Part shown: one piece after another, positions 42,550 to 52,333 of the stretch | Layout: each line of letters begins with the position of its first letter | Numbering within the stretch: the first letter of the stretch is position 1 | NCBI GenBank assembly: GCA_005473895.2 | Contig: SRJI02000008.1 | Coordinates: 62,001-126,000, forward strand | Direction: 5' to 3' | Source: Carideicomes alvinocaridis | Lineage (GTDB): Bacteria; Pseudomonadota; Alphaproteobacteria; Rhodobacterales; Rhodobacteraceae | DNA length: 64,000 nt | Translations under genes and position numbers: made by a program | Notes under the pieces: generated by a model | What the model was told of the DNA's origin: nothing | Databases searched by the model: none | Seen by the model: only the letters and a program-made list of their open reading frames with translations

Positions 42550-43419
42550 ATGGCGGCCGACAGAGACGACCCGCAGCGCTTCCTGCCGCCCCATCGCGGA
42601 CGCGAGGCGGTGCTGGAGATCCTGCAAAACCCGCCGGCCAGCCACAGGGTCGAAAGCTGGGTGCCGGGTCACGCGCCCGGACGGGAGGGCGCGCCGGCGA
42701 CGCGGCTTTTCCTCGCGCGGCCCAAGGGACAGGCGCCCGCGGCCGGGCATCCGCTGCTCGTCATGCTCGACGGCAATGCGGCGTTCGATTTCCTGACCCG
42801 GGACCTCTTGGAGGCGATGCCGGGGCTGGCGGTCGCCGGTGTGGGTTATGACACCGACAAGCAGTTCGCGCGGGAGCAGCGGATCTTCGACCTCTCGCCA
42901 CCGGTGGCCCCCGGAGCGGAGCCGCGCCCCGATCCGCATCATCCCGGGCGCATGGCGGGCGGTGGCGAGGCGTTTCTCGACCGGCTGACCGGGCCGCTCA
43001 TGGCCGAGATCACGGCCCGCTGCCCGGTCGATCCGGCGCGGCGCACGCTCTGGGGGCATTCCTTCGGCGGGCTCTTCACGCTCTACGCCGCGGCCACCCG
43101 GCCGGGCAGCTTCGCGCGCTACGCCTCGATCAGCCCCTCCGTCTGGTGGGACGAGCCCTTGGCGAGGCGGCTGACCGAAGGCGCCCGTTTCGACCCCGAC
43201 GCTCCCACCCGGATGTACTTGGCGCTGGGCGACCGGGAAAAGCGCACGGGCAGCGACGGCCCACCCCCCGATGGCCCCGCACCTGCCACGATGGCGCTGG
43301 CGGACCTGCTGCGCGACAAGCCCGGCCTGCGGCTGGAGACCGAGGTCTATCCCGGCGCCGTGCATATCGCCACGCTGCCCGCCTCGCTGCCCGCGACCCT
43401 GCGGCTGGCGGCGGAGTAG
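42550..43419 (+). CDS. IroE/Fes-like siderophore trilactone esterase
   Basis: A 289-residue alpha/beta hydrolase of the esterase D group. It has PLLVMLDGNAAFDFL, the nucleophile elbow LWGHSFGGLFTLYAA (GxSxG, serine near residue 170), SISPSVWWDEPLARR and the C-terminal histidine in YPGAVHIATLP, the Ser-His pair described for IroE. The lack of the N-terminal Fes domain and its length fit IroE/BesA. It would linearise a tri-serine-lactone siderophore to release iron. The ATG at 42550 has AGGAGAG before it and is preferred over a GTG at 42511. No signal peptide was seen, so it probably acts in the cytoplasm. Confidence 0.82.
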   Translation: MAADRDDPQRFLPPHRGREAVLEILQNPPASHRVESWVPGHAPGREGAPATRLFLARPKGQAPAAGHPLLVMLDGNAAFDFLTRDLLEAMPGLAVAGVGYDTDKQFAREQRIFDLSPPVAPGAEPRPDPHHPGRMAGGGEAFLDRLTGPLMAEITARCPVDPARRTLWGHSFGGLFTLYAAATRPGSFARYASISPSVWWDEPLARRLTEGARFDPDAPTRMYLALGDREKRTGSDGPPPDGPAPATMALADLLRDKPGLRLETEVYPGAVHIATLPASLPATLRLAAE

Positions 43420-43535
43420 CGCGAGGGATTGGCGGCCGGTCATGCGGTGCCCCCGTCCGGCCGCGCGATGCGCTCCGCGAGCGGCGGCGTCATGCGGCGC
43501 GCGGCGGCGGAGTAGCGTAGGGGTCTGGCGGTCGC

Positions 43536-46500
43536 TCATGCCTCGCTCCTTTCCATCCGCACCATGCGCTCCGACAGCAGCGGCGCGATGCGGCGCGCGG
43601 CGGGGTCGGAGATCATCTCGGGGTGGAGGAAGGGCAGGTCGATGGCCTCGACCCGGGCCGCGTGCGGCTCCCAGAGCGCGGCGCGCAACCCCCGGCCCGC
43701 GTGATCCCGCGCGGCGCGCAGGTGGGTGAGAGTACCGTCGTAATACCGATGTTCATGCGCCCGGATCAGCCGGTTGGTGCCGGTGACCAGCCGCACCACG
43801 GCGTCGAGCACCGGCGCGGGCAGGCTGCCGAGCGCGGTGCCGCCGCGGCGCAGGAAGGCGACGACCGCCGCGCGGCTCTCGAGTTCGGGGTGCGCGTCGG
43901 GATCGTGGCCCGCGATGGCCAGCAGCGCGCGCAGGGCGGCGGCGGGGTCGGGCTCGGGCTCCGCGCGCCAGCATTCCGCAGGGTAGGCGTCGAGCAGGGC
44001 GACCAGCCCGACCTCGCGGCCCCTCGCGCGCAGCGTCACCGCGATCTCCTGCGCGAGGATGCCGCCCACGGACCAGCCCGCGAGATGCAGCATCCCCTCG
44101 GGCCGGACACTGGCGACGCGGGCGGCGTAATCCTCGGCCATGGCGCCGAGCGTTTCGGGCAGGGCCGCGCCCTCCATCGCCGGGGCCTGCACCGCCCGGA
44201 CGGGACGGGCCGGGTCGAGCGCACGGGCCAGCCGCCGGTAGCCCCAGCCGAGGCCGCCGGCGGGGTGCAGGATGAAGAGCGGCGCGCGGCCGCTGTCGTC
44301 GTGGCGGAGCGGCAGCAGCGGGCCGAGGCCGGTGCGCGCCTCCTCGGCCATGTCGATGGCGCGGGTGAGGCCGGCCACGGTGGGCGTCTCGAAGATCTGC
44401 CCCAGCCCCGGGTCGCGGTGGAGATCCTTCGCGATCCGCTGTGACAGCCGCACCGCCTTGAGGCTGTCGCCGCCGAGGGCAAAGAAGTCCGCCTCGCGCG
44501 CCGGCACTTCGGGCAGGTGCAGCAGCTCGCGGAAAAGCGCCGCCAGCGCCTCCTCCACCTTGCCGCGGGGCGCCGTGCCCGTTGGCATCTCGGTCACCGG
44601 GTCGGGCAGCGCGCGGCGGTCGAGCTTGCCGCTGGGCGAGAGCGGCCAGCGTTCCAGCGCCACGATGGCGGCGGGCACCATGTGGCCCGGCAGCCGCGCG
44701 GCCAGCCGGGCGCGCAGGGGCTCCGGCTCCAGCGCGGCGCCGTCGGTCACCGCGTAGGCCACCAGCCGCGTCTCGCCACCCAGTTCGCGGGGGATCACCA
44801 GCACCTCTCGCAGGCCGGTGAGGTCGCGCAAGGCGCCCTCGATCTCGCCGGGCTCCACCCGCATCCCGCGGATCTTGACCTGGTGGTCGGTGCGGCCGAC
44901 GTAGACCACCGCCCCGTCGCCCGGCCGCAGCACCGCCCGGTCGCCCGTGGCATAGAGCCGTTCGCCCGGCCGGAAGGGATCGGGACGAAACCGCTCTGCC
45001 GTCAGGTCGGCGCGTCCGAGATAGCCGCGCGCCAGCTGCACACCGCCAAGGAACAGCTCGCCCGGCACGCCCTCGGGCAGCAGCCGCATCCGCGCGTCCA
45101 GCACCTGCACCTTCGTGTTGCGCACGGGGTGGCCGATGGGCAGAGGGTCGCTCCGATCGTCGGGTCCGGCGTTCCAGAAGGTCACGTCCACCGCGGCCTC
45201 GGTCGGGCCGTAGAGGTTGTGCAGCTCCGCCCCGATGCGCCGGTGGAAACGGTCGCGCAGGGCCGCGGTCAGCGCCTCGCCGGAGCAGAAGACGCGAGTC
45301 ATCCGAAGCCCGTCCGCCGCCGGATCGTCGAGGAAGGCGGCGAGCATGGAGGGCACGAAATGCGCGGTCGTCACGCCCTGGTCCGCGATCAGCCCGGCCA
45401 GCGCTGCGGGGTCGCCATGGGCGCCCGGCGGCGCCATGACCTGCACCGCGCCGCAGAGCGCCGGCAGGAACAGCTCCCAGACCGAGACGTCGAAGGTGAT
45501 GGGCGTCTTCTGCAGGATGCGGTCCGCGGGACCGAAACCGTAATGGTCGCGCATCCACAGCAGCCGGTTCACGATGGCCCGGTGTTCGATCATCACGCCC
45601 TTTGGCTCCCCCGTGGAGCCGGAGGTGAAGAGGATGTAGGCAAGGTCATCCGGTCCGGTGCCGGGGTCCGGGGCGGTGCCCGTGGTGGGCCAGTCGGCGG
45701 GGGCGAGCGGCCGGAGCGCACCAGCCGTGCAGCCGGGATCGGCCAGCAGCGCCACCGCTTCGGTGCGTTCGGCCAGCCGGGCCAGCCGCTCCGCCGGGTC
45801 GGCGGGGTCGAGGGGCACATAGGCCGCGCCCGCCCTCTGCACCGCGATCATCGCCACGGCGAGGTGTTCGGACCGGGGCAGCGCCACGGCCACCACCTTG
45901 CCCGGCCCGGCGCCACGGCGGCGCAGCTCACCCGCCAGCGCGGCGCTGCGGCGGTCGAGGTCCGCGTAGCTGAGCAACGTGTCGCCGGAGATGACTGCCG
46001 GCGCCTCGGGCGTCGCCAGCATCTGCGCCTCGATCAGGGCGGTTAGCGTGGTCTCGGCCACCGGGTGGTCGGTGGCGTTGAGGTCGTGCAGCAGGCGCCT
46101 CTCCTCGGCGGGGGTCACCGTGGGGATATCGGCCAGCGTCTCGGCCCCGAGCGCGGCCCGCAGGAAGCTGGCGAGGCGGGTGGCATGGGCGGCCGCGCCG
46201 TCCCGAGTATGCCGCTCAGGGTTGCTGTCGATCTCGAGGCTGAGCGCGCGGACCGCGTCGCCGCGGAAGGTGGCGGTCATGTCGTCCACCGCGCCTGCGC
46301 CGAGGATGTGCAGATGCGCGGTGAGCCCGGCAAACCGAGGGGCGAGGTCGAAGGGCTGGACGTTGATCAGCGGGGCGAAGATCCGCGCGTCGATGGCGGT
46401 GCGGCGCAGGTCCCGGCGCAGCTGTTCCGAGCGGTAGCGCCCGTGGCGCCGGATTTGCGAGAGATGCGCGGAGGCCTCTGCCAGCACCTCGTCCAGCGGT

Positions 46501-47570
46501 CGGTCCTCGTCGGGCGCGTGGCGGAAGGGCAGCACGTTCATCCAGGTGCAGGGCAGGTTGGCGACCCCGGTGCCCATGCGCGCCATGTAGGGCAGGGCGA
46601 AGACCTGTTCGCCCTCGCCGGAGACTCGGGCGAAATAGGCCGCCGTGAGCACCGTCAGCAGGTCGGGCCACGACACGCCCGCCGTCTTGGCCCGTGCCCG
46701 CAGGGCGTCGCGCAGATCCGCCCCGAGGTCGAGCCGCGTCCGGTCGAAGCGATGCGCGCTGAGCGCCCGGCCGGGGGCGGTGGGTGCAGGGCCGGCCACC
46801 GCGTCGAGCGCCGCCAACTCCTGCCGCCAGAAATCCGCATCCTCGGCGCGCCGGTCGCTCGCTCGGTAGGCGGCATCCTCTTCCATCATGCGGTCGAGCG
46901 GCGGGAAGGGGGCGGGCGCCTTCCGCGCGCCGGTCTCTGCGGAATAGAGCTCGGCCACGCGGTTGGTGAACAGGACGATGCCGAAGCCGTCGATGGCGAG
47001 GTGATGGATGCGCTCGTACCAGAAGGCCCGCTCCGGCCCGATGCGGTAGAGCACGAAGCGCGCCGCCGGGCCATACTCCAGCGCGACGGGCGTGGCGCTG
47101 TCCGTCGCCATTGCCGCCAGCGCCTCGGTCTCGGCCTCGGTTTCGGGGCGGTCGCGCAGGTCCACCACCTCGAGCCCAGGCGCGGCGCCCTGCCATTGCG
47201 CCGGCCGCCCGTCGCGGGTGCCGAAGCGCAGGGACAGGGCCAGGCTCTGCGCCACCGCCGCTTCATGGGCGGTCTCGAAGGCGGCGAGGTCCAGCGGGCC
47301 GAGGAGTTCCACGTATTGCCCGGTGTTGAGGATCGGGCTGTCGGGGTCCATGGCCTGCGCGTACCACAGCCCCTCCTGCGCCTCGGTCAGCGGGGCGGGG
47401 CGCGCCTTCGTGTCGCCACCCTGAACGCGGGCCGGGGCGCTGCCCGACTCGCCCCTGGAGGCGGCAGAGACCATCGACCGGCGGCCGGTCTGCCCGGCTG
47501 CTGCGAGCGGGCCGGTGTCCTCCGACCCATCCGCCGGCGCCGCGTCCTCGTAATCCTCGCCGTCGCGCAT
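43536..47570 (-). CDS. EntF-like non-ribosomal peptide synthetase (C-A-T-TE, serine-specific)
   Basis: A 1344-residue single-module synthetase. Condensation domain (about 60-470) with the active site HHLAIDGFG near 190. Adenylation domain (about 500-1000) with TSGSTGEPKGV near 650; FDVSVWE, TAHFVPSM, FCSGEAL and NLYGPTEAAVDVTFW together spell the serine pocket DVWHFSLVDK. Thiolation site LGGDSLKAVR near 1032. Thioesterase (about 1075-1330) with GWSVGG, LLDAYP and FLHPEM as Ser, Asp and His. This is EntF architecture: condense an aryl group onto serine, then cyclise three units. The start at 47570, four bases after the carrier-protein stop, is preferred over 47621; the first 55 or so residues are unstructured. 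Confidence 0.9.
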   Translation of the reverse strand: MRDGEDYEDAAPADGSEDTGPLAAAGQTGRRSMVSAASRGESGSAPARVQGGDTKARPAPLTEAQEGLWYAQAMDPDSPILNTGQYVELLGPLDLAAFETAHEAAVAQSLALSLRFGTRDGRPAQWQGAAPGLEVVDLRDRPETEAETEALAAMATDSATPVALEYGPAARFVLYRIGPERAFWYERIHHLAIDGFGIVLFTNRVAELYSAETGARKAPAPFPPLDRMMEEDAAYRASDRRAEDADFWRQELAALDAVAGPAPTAPGRALSAHRFDRTRLDLGADLRDALRARAKTAGVSWPDLLTVLTAAYFARVSGEGEQVFALPYMARMGTGVANLPCTWMNVLPFRHAPDEDRPLDEVLAEASAHLSQIRRHGRYRSEQLRRDLRRTAIDARIFAPLINVQPFDLAPRFAGLTAHLHILGAGAVDDMTATFRGDAVRALSLEIDSNPERHTRDGAAAHATRLASFLRAALGAETLADIPTVTPAEERRLLHDLNATDHPVAETTLTALIEAQMLATPEAPAVISGDTLLSYADLDRRSAALAGELRRRGAGPGKVVAVALPRSEHLAVAMIAVQRAGAAYVPLDPADPAERLARLAERTEAVALLADPGCTAGALRPLAPADWPTTGTAPDPGTGPDDLAYILFTSGSTGEPKGVMIEHRAIVNRLLWMRDHYGFGPADRILQKTPITFDVSVWELFLPALCGAVQVMAPPGAHGDPAALAGLIADQGVTTAHFVPSMLAAFLDDPAADGLRMTRVFCSGEALTAALRDRFHRRIGAELHNLYGPTEAAVDVTFWNAGPDDRSDPLPIGHPVRNTKVQVLDARMRLLPEGVPGELFLGGVQLARGYLGRADLTAERFRPDPFRPGERLYATGDRAVLRPGDGAVVYVGRTDHQVKIRGMRVEPGEIEGALRDLTGLREVLVIPRELGGETRLVAYAVTDGAALEPEPLRARLAARLPGHMVPAAIVALERWPLSPSGKLDRRALPDPVTEMPTGTAPRGKVEEALAALFRELLHLPEVPAREADFFALGGDSLKAVRLSQRIAKDLHRDPGLGQIFETPTVAGLTRAIDMAEEARTGLGPLLPLRHDDSGRAPLFILHPAGGLGWGYRRLARALDPARPVRAVQAPAMEGAALPETLGAMAEDYAARVASVRPEGMLHLAGWSVGGILAQEIAVTLRARGREVGLVALLDAYPAECWRAEPEPDPAAALRALLAIAGHDPDAHPELESRAAVVAFLRRGGTALGSLPAPVLDAVVRLVTGTNRLIRAHEHRYYDGTLTHLRAARDHAGRGLRAALWEPHAARVEAIDLPFLHPEMISDPAARRIAPLLSERMVRMERSEA

Positions 47571-47574
47571 CGGC

Positions 47575-47811
47575 TCAGGCGCCTGCGTGGAGCGTTTCGA
47601 CCTCGGCCCACCAATCGGCAAGGCAGCGGCCCTCCCAGATGCGGCCGTTGTCGAGGTCGGGCTCGTTCTCCTGCCACTCCATCACCAGCGTCATCAGCCG
47701 CATGGAATCGAGCCCGAGGTCGTAGAGGTTGTCCCGGTCACCGATCTCGGCGGGCGCCATGTTGACCGCCTGCGCGATGTCGGCGCGCATCCGCTCTTTC
47801 GTGAGGCTCAT
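47575..47811 (-). CDS. Free-standing aryl carrier protein
   Basis: A 78-residue four-helix carrier protein. [18 protein letters not shown] carries the phosphopantetheine serine near residue 36, and the C-terminal [13 protein letters not shown] matches the last helix of the EntB aryl carrier domain. In EntB this domain is fused to isochorismatase; here it stands alone. It starts in a four-base ATGA overlap with the DHB-AMP ligase gene and ends four bases before the NRPS start, so all three are made together. Confidence 0.88.
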   Translation of the reverse strand: MSLTKERMRADIAQAVNMAPAEIGDRDNLYDLGLDSMRLMTLVMEWQENEPDLDNGRIWEGRCLADWWAEVETLHAGA

Positions 47812-49448
47812 GCGGGGCTGCCTTCCTTCTGTTCGAGATAGCGTTCCTTGAGTGCCGCGCGCAGCGCCTTGCGGCTGATCTTGCCCAAAGCCGTGGTCTC
47901 GAAGGCCGGGACCAGCACGATCTCGTCGGGCACCTTGAACTCGGCGATGCCGCGGGCGCGGACGAAGGCCTTGAGGTCGCGCACACTGGGCGGCTCGCCC
48001 TCGGCGGCGACCACGAAGGCGCAGCTGCGCTCGCCGAGGAAGCGGTCGGGGACCGAGACGACAGCGGCGTCGAAGACCGACGGGTGCGCCAGCAGGTGAT
48101 CCTCCACCTCCTCGGCCGAGATCTTCTCGCCGGCGCGGTTGATGTGGTCGGTGGCGCGGCCGCGGACCTCGAGGTAGCCGCCGGGCAGGCGGCGCACGAT
48201 GTCACCGGTGCGGTAGAACCCGTCGGGGGTGAAGTCCCGCGCATTGGCCGCCGGTTCGTCGTGGTAGCCGCGGATCGTGTAGGGGCCGCGGGTGAACAGG
48301 TGGCCGGGCTCGCCCTCCGGCACCGGGTTGCCCTCGTCGTCCAGTACCAGCACCTCGTCGTCGGGGCTGATCGGGCGGCCCTGGGTGGTGATGATGATCT
48401 CTTCGGAATCGTCCAGCCGGGTGTAGTTCACCAGCCCCTCGGCCATGCCGAAGACCTGCTGCAGGGTGCAGCCCAACACCGGGCGGACGCGGGCGGCGGC
48501 GTCGGGCATGAACTTGGCCCCGCCGACCAGCAGCACCTCGAGGCTCGACAGGTCGTGCTTCGTGCGCGGCGCCGCCTGCAGCCAGACCAGCGCCAGCGGC
48601 GGGACCAGCCCGGTGATGGTGACGCCCTCGCGTGCGATCAGGGCAAAGGCGGTCTCGGGTGAGGGGTTGGGCGACATGACCACCCGGGCGCCGGCGATGA
48701 GCGCGCCAAAGATGCCGGGCGAGGACATGGGAAAGTTATGGGCGACCGGCAGCGCGGCGAGGTAGACGCTGTCGGGAGTGAGCCCGCAGATGTCGGCCGA
48801 GGCGCGGAAGCTGTAGAGGTAGTCGTCATGGGTGCGGGGGATGAGCTTGGGCAGGCCCGTGGAGCCGCCCGAGATCTGCAGGAAGGCGACGGAGCCCGGG
48901 TCGCGCGCCACCGGCTCTGCCATCTCGGCGCCTTCGAGCGCCTCCAGCGGGGTGAAATTCGTTTCCCCAACATCGCCCGCGACGATCACGCGGGACACTT
49001 CCGGCACCTCGTCCAGCACCCGGCGCGCGAGCGGGCGGTAATCGAAGCCCTCGTGCCGGTCGGCGATGACATGGGCGCGCGCCCCGGACTTGCGGGCGAG
49101 GTGCAGCACCTCGGTCTCGCGGTGGGCGGGCAGGGCATAGACCGGGATCAGCCCGGCATGGAACAGCCCGAAGACGGTGGACAGAAACTCCGCCCGGTTG
49201 GGCAGTTGGACCAGCACCCGCGTGCCGGGGTCCAGCCCCAGCCCGGCGAAGCCCTGCGCCAGCTGCCGGGCCCGGCGGGCCAGCTCCGCGTAGGTCCAGC
49301 GCCTGTCACCATCGACCACCGCGGTGCGCTCGCCATGTTCGCAGCCGAGCCGGGCCAGCATTTGGCCGAAGGTTTCGCCGCGCCAATAGCCACGCTCCCG
49401 GTAGCGGCGGGCGAACTCCTCGGGCCAGATCTGTTCGGGTGATGACAT
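47808..49448 (-). CDS. entE: 2,3-dihydroxybenzoate-AMP ligase (EntE/DhbE type)
   Basis: A 546-residue adenylating enzyme that activates an aryl acid and loads it on the adjacent carrier protein. Very strong EntE/DhbE features: [20 protein letters not shown] (A3), [10 protein letters not shown] in the acid pocket, [20 protein letters not shown] and [20 protein letters not shown]. The SSPG in the pocket, rather than the ACPG of salicylate enzymes, favours 2,3-dihydroxybenzoate; this is family knowledge, not proof. The start at 49448 is where homology begins (MSSPEQIWP). It is the first gene of the assembly-line operon. Confidence 0.92.
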   Translation of the reverse strand: MSSPEQIWPEEFARRYRERGYWRGETFGQMLARLGCEHGERTAVVDGDRRWTYAELARRARQLAQGFAGLGLDPGTRVLVQLPNRAEFLSTVFGLFHAGLIPVYALPAHRETEVLHLARKSGARAHVIADRHEGFDYRPLARRVLDEVPEVSRVIVAGDVGETNFTPLEALEGAEMAEPVARDPGSVAFLQISGGSTGLPKLIPRTHDDYLYSFRASADICGLTPDSVYLAALPVAHNFPMSSPGIFGALIAGARVVMSPNPSPETAFALIAREGVTITGLVPPLALVWLQAAPRTKHDLSSLEVLLVGGAKFMPDAAARVRPVLGCTLQQVFGMAEGLVNYTRLDDSEEIIITTQGRPISPDDEVLVLDDEGNPVPEGEPGHLFTRGPYTIRGYHDEPAANARDFTPDGFYRTGDIVRRLPGGYLEVRGRATDHINRAGEKISAEEVEDHLLAHPSVFDAAVVSVPDRFLGERSCAFVVAAEGEPPSVRDLKAFVRARGIAEFKVPDEIVLVPAFETTALGKISRKALRAALKERYLEQKEGSPA

Positions 49449-50029
49449 GGCGCCTGTCCTTGCTGGGTCTCCTGCCTCGCTGCTGCTACTAGTCTTTACA
49501 AAAACAGTCAACTTTCCTCGCTGTCGCATTTTGTCGGCGCTGCCGGGCCTTTCCGCGGCGGGCCGGCTGGAGGAAATCCCCTTGGGCCGTTGGCGGCGCA
49601 GGAAACGCAGAGGGGCGACCCTCAAAGGGTGGCTGTCGGGGAAAGTCCTGCGGTTCTGGATTGGCGCGAGAGGCCGTGAAGGACGGCGCTTGCGGGGCTG
49701 GGACCGGTGGCGGACAGGTCATCGGCCAGGGATCGGGCGGGAAATGGCCGACGGGTCTTGCGGGAACCTGGATGCGCGGCCCCGAGGTCTTGGCGCGCTT
49801 CACGGCGCGACGACTCCGCCTTCGGAGAGGGAAAGGGGCGCCCCGCCCGGGCGCCGGGGGCTCCGCTCTTGTCCGGGCGTGGCGGCTGTGGTCATGTGAA
49901 GTGACGCGACGGCCCTTGCGAGGGGCCGGTGGACCGGGTCGGCGGCGGGCTCCCTTCGGGGAGGGGCCGGAGGACCCGGCGGGCGCGGCCCGGATTGCGG
50001 CCCGGATTGCGTCCCGAGAGGGCGAGGCG
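49449..50029. other. 581-base gap, no gene recognised; candidate upstream region of the entE operon
   Basis: The first 70 bases are AT-rich for this genome and contain, on the minus strand, TTGACT (49511-49506), a possible -35 box; TAGTAG (49491-49486) follows at a poor 14-base spacing. The rest (about 49560-50029) is open in several frames, but the translations are low-complexity Arg/Gly/Pro sequences with no domain, typical of GC-rich shadows. No repeat copy, hairpin terminator or RNA gene was recognised. Confidence 0.4.
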
Positions 50030-50950
50030 ATGACCGACACGTTCGAAGCGGAAACGGAGACGGAGCTGGTGGCGCGCATCGCGCCGCTGGGCCGCTTCGA
50101 GCCCGAGGCCGTCCTGCGCCGGGGCGAGGACCGGCTGGTCGTGGCCGGGCGCTTTGCCGGAACGCGGGTCGTGGTCAAGCGCTTCGCCCGGGACGGCGCC
50201 GCGCGGGTGCTGGCCCTGCAGGAAGAGCTCGACGCGGTGATGCCGGAGATGGCCACCGGCCGGCTGCGGATGATGCGCTGCCTCGCGGTGCTGCCGGAAC
50301 ACGGGCTGGCCATCCTGCAGCGCGTGCCGGGCGTGCCCCTGCAGGACGCGCTGGAGGGCGCCTCGCCGGAAGAGCGGGCGGGGTTGGTCCGCATGGCGGG
50401 CGACTGGCTGCGGCGCTACACCGACACGCGCCGGCGCGAGGCACGGTTCGGCCCCCGTCACTGGGTGGCCCGCTGCGAGGCGCGCGACGCCGGCGCGCTC
50501 TCGGCGGAGGATGCGGCGCTCGCCGACAGCCTTGTCGCCGGGTTGCGCGCCCGGGTGCCGGCCCTGCGTGGCGCGCCGCTGATCCGCGCGGCGACCCATG
50601 GCGATTTCACCGCCGCCAACCTGCATTGGGACGGCGAATGCCTCTGGGGTGTCGACGTGCAGGGCGAAAGCTGGCTGCCGCTGGCCAAGGAGGCGGCGCT
50701 GTTCCTCGTCTGGCTGGAGCTGCGCCGCGACGATGGCGAGGGCGCGCGGATCCATGGGATCCGGGCCGAGGACTGGAAGGCCTTCCTGCGCTCGGGCCTG
50801 CTGAGCCGGGCGGAGGCGGAAGGCGTGCTGCCCTTCCTCGTGGGCGAGGCGCTGCACCACCAGTTCATCCGCGCCTACGCCCATGCCCGACAGCGCGACC
50901 GCCTGCGGGACGCGATCCGGGGATGGCTGGACCAGGCCAAGACGGGCTGA
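50030..50950 (+). CDS. APH/ChoK-type phosphotransferase family protein
   Basis: A 306-residue small-kinase-fold protein. VVVKRFARDGAARVLALQEE holds the ATP-binding lysine (near residue 50), ATHGDFTAANLHWD (near 190) is the Brenner catalytic loop with Asp and Asn, and GVDVQGES supplies the metal aspartate in place of DFG/D. The substrate cannot be told; the family covers aminoglycosides, choline, sugars and lipid A. The start at 50030 (MTDTFEAETETE) follows GGCGAGG. The upstream open frame is not protein-like. Confidence 0.78.
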   Translation: MTDTFEAETETELVARIAPLGRFEPEAVLRRGEDRLVVAGRFAGTRVVVKRFARDGAARVLALQEELDAVMPEMATGRLRMMRCLAVLPEHGLAILQRVPGVPLQDALEGASPEERAGLVRMAGDWLRRYTDTRRREARFGPRHWVARCEARDAGALSAEDAALADSLVAGLRARVPALRGAPLIRAATHGDFTAANLHWDGECLWGVDVQGESWLPLAKEAALFLVWLELRRDDGEGARIHGIRAEDWKAFLRSGLLSRAEAEGVLPFLVGEALHHQFIRAYAHARQRDRLRDAIRGWLDQAKTG

Positions 50951-51031
50951 GAGCAGCCGGGCTGAGGGCAGGCGGGCTGAAGGCGGGGCAGCGCGAACGC
51001 CGCCGCGCTCCCCCCACGGCCCCGGGTCGGG

Positions 51032-51436
51032 TCAATCGCGCGGGCCGTTATACTCGGCGTCGCTGACCTTCTCCATCCAGTCGGCGGCCTCGCCGTCCAG
51101 CGCCTCCTGCAGCGCGAGGTGGGACATGGCGCAATCGGGCGCGGCGCCGTGCCAGTGCTTTTCGCCCGGATCGAACCAGACGGTGTCTCCGGGCCGCAGT
51201 TCGCGCACCGGCTCCCCCTCCTTCTGGGCGAGGCAGAGGCCCGACAGGATGCGCAGGGTCTGGCCCAGCGGGTGGGTGTGCCAGGCGGTCCGCGCCCCGG
51301 GCTCGAAGGTGACCACCACGGCGCGCAGGCGGGCCGGGTCGGGGGCGGAGATGACCGGGTCCATGCGGACGCGGCCGGTGAAATACTCGTCCGACGGGGT
51401 GACGGACGGCTGGCTGCCGACACGGGTGATCTGCAT
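51032..51436 (-). CDS. Cupin domain protein (carboxymuconolactone-associated type)
   Basis: A 134-residue single cupin. Motif 1 is TFEPGARTAWHTHPLGQTLRI, with the metal His pair and Gln; motif 2, PGDTVWFDPGEKHWHGA, carries the last His. This pattern is common in small cupins of unknown function near decarboxylases and quinone enzymes. AAGGAGG precedes the ATG at 51436. It is divergent from the SDR gene 134 bases away; co-regulation is possible but not shown. Confidence 0.85.
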   Translation of the reverse strand: MQITRVGSQPSVTPSDEYFTGRVRMDPVISAPDPARLRAVVVTFEPGARTAWHTHPLGQTLRILSGLCLAQKEGEPVRELRPGDTVWFDPGEKHWHGAAPDCAMSHLALQEALDGEAADWMEKVSDAEYNGPRD

Positions 51437-51570
51437 CTTGTCCTCCTTGAGTCGCTGGCCAGAGCGGATCACGGATCGCGCCGGGTTTCAAAGCGCGCCG
51501 GCCGCGGGGCTTGCCATGGCGGCCGGGCGCCACAGGTCAGGCGGGGAAAGCGACAGACAGGAGACAAGTC

Positions 51571-52242
51571 ATGGCCAGGACATTGCTGATCACCGGCGCC
51601 TCTTCGGGGATCGGGGCGGCGACCGCCCGGCGCCTCGTGCGCGACGGCTGGAACGTCGCGCTGATGGCGCGCTCCGCGGACAAGCTGGAGGCGCTGCAAT
51701 CGGAGCTGGGGGACCAGGCGCTGGCGGTCCCCGGCGACGTCACGCGGCTGGAGGACGTGGAGGCGGCCGTGGCGAAGACGGTGGAACGCTTCGGCGCGCT
51801 CGACGCCATCTATGCCAATGCGGGCAAGGGGCTCGACACGCCCGGGACCGAGAAGGGCGATCCGGAGGAATGGCGCCAGCTCATCGACATCAACGTGATG
51901 GGGGTGCTCTACGCCGCGCGGGCGGCCCTGCCGGAACTGCGCAAGACGAAGGGGCACCTGGTGCTCACCGGCTCGGCGGCCGGGCGGCGGCATATCCAGG
52001 GCTCGATCTACGGCGCGACCAAGTGGTTCGTGCATGGCTACGCGGGCAACATGTCCGAGGAGATGCGCGAATGGGGCGGGCGCTGCACCGTGATCGCGCC
52101 GGGCATGGTCGACACGCCCTTCTTCGACGAGCCGAAGCCCGACAAGATCAAGCCCGAGGACGTGGCCGATGCCGTGGCCTATGCCCTGTCGGTCGATCCG
52201 CGCGCCGAGGTGCGCGAGGTTCACGTCATGCCGGTGAACTGA
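51571..52242 (+). CDS. Short-chain dehydrogenase/reductase
   Basis: A 223-residue classical SDR of the YdfG-like group: NAD(P) loop TGASSGIGAATARRL (residues 7-21), Ala-Arg-Ser after strand 2 suggesting NADPH, YANAGKG, the catalytic serine in LTGSAAGRR, and YGATK as YxxxK. The C-terminus VHVMPVN fits YdfG-type serine/malonate-semialdehyde reductases, but the substrate is unproven. GACAGGAGAC precedes the start. A strong hairpin follows the stop. Confidence 0.9.
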   Translation: MARTLLITGASSGIGAATARRLVRDGWNVALMARSADKLEALQSELGDQALAVPGDVTRLEDVEAAVAKTVERFGALDAIYANAGKGLDTPGTEKGDPEEWRQLIDINVMGVLYAARAALPELRKTKGHLVLTGSAAGRRHIQGSIYGATKWFVHGYAGNMSEEMREWGGRCTVIAPGMVDTPFFDEPKPDKIKPEDVADAVAYALSVDPRAEVREVHVMPVN

Positions 52243-52274
52243 GGCGGCCGGGAGCGCCCCCGGAGAAAATGAAG

Positions 52275-52310
52275 ACGGCGCGGAGACCCCTCTCCGCGCC
52301 GTTTCTGTCT
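52275..52310. terminator. Bidirectional terminator between the SDR gene and glyA
   Basis: Perfect 12-bp stem ACGGCGCGGAGA (52275-52286) / TCTCCGCGCCGT (52291-52302) with a CCCC loop. On the plus strand TTCTGTCT follows; on the minus strand CTTCATTTTC follows. It is placed between convergent stops at 52242 and 52334, so it can serve both. Confidence 0.82.
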
Positions 52311-52333
52311 CTCGAACCTGTGCCGCGAAGGGC

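Noticed and set aside
49489-50394. Minus-strand and extended plus-strand open frames across the 49.5-50.0 kb gap
   Set aside because: Translations are Arg/Pro/Gly-rich with no recognised domain or start context; the plus-strand one only becomes protein-like at 50030, where the phosphotransferase gene starts.
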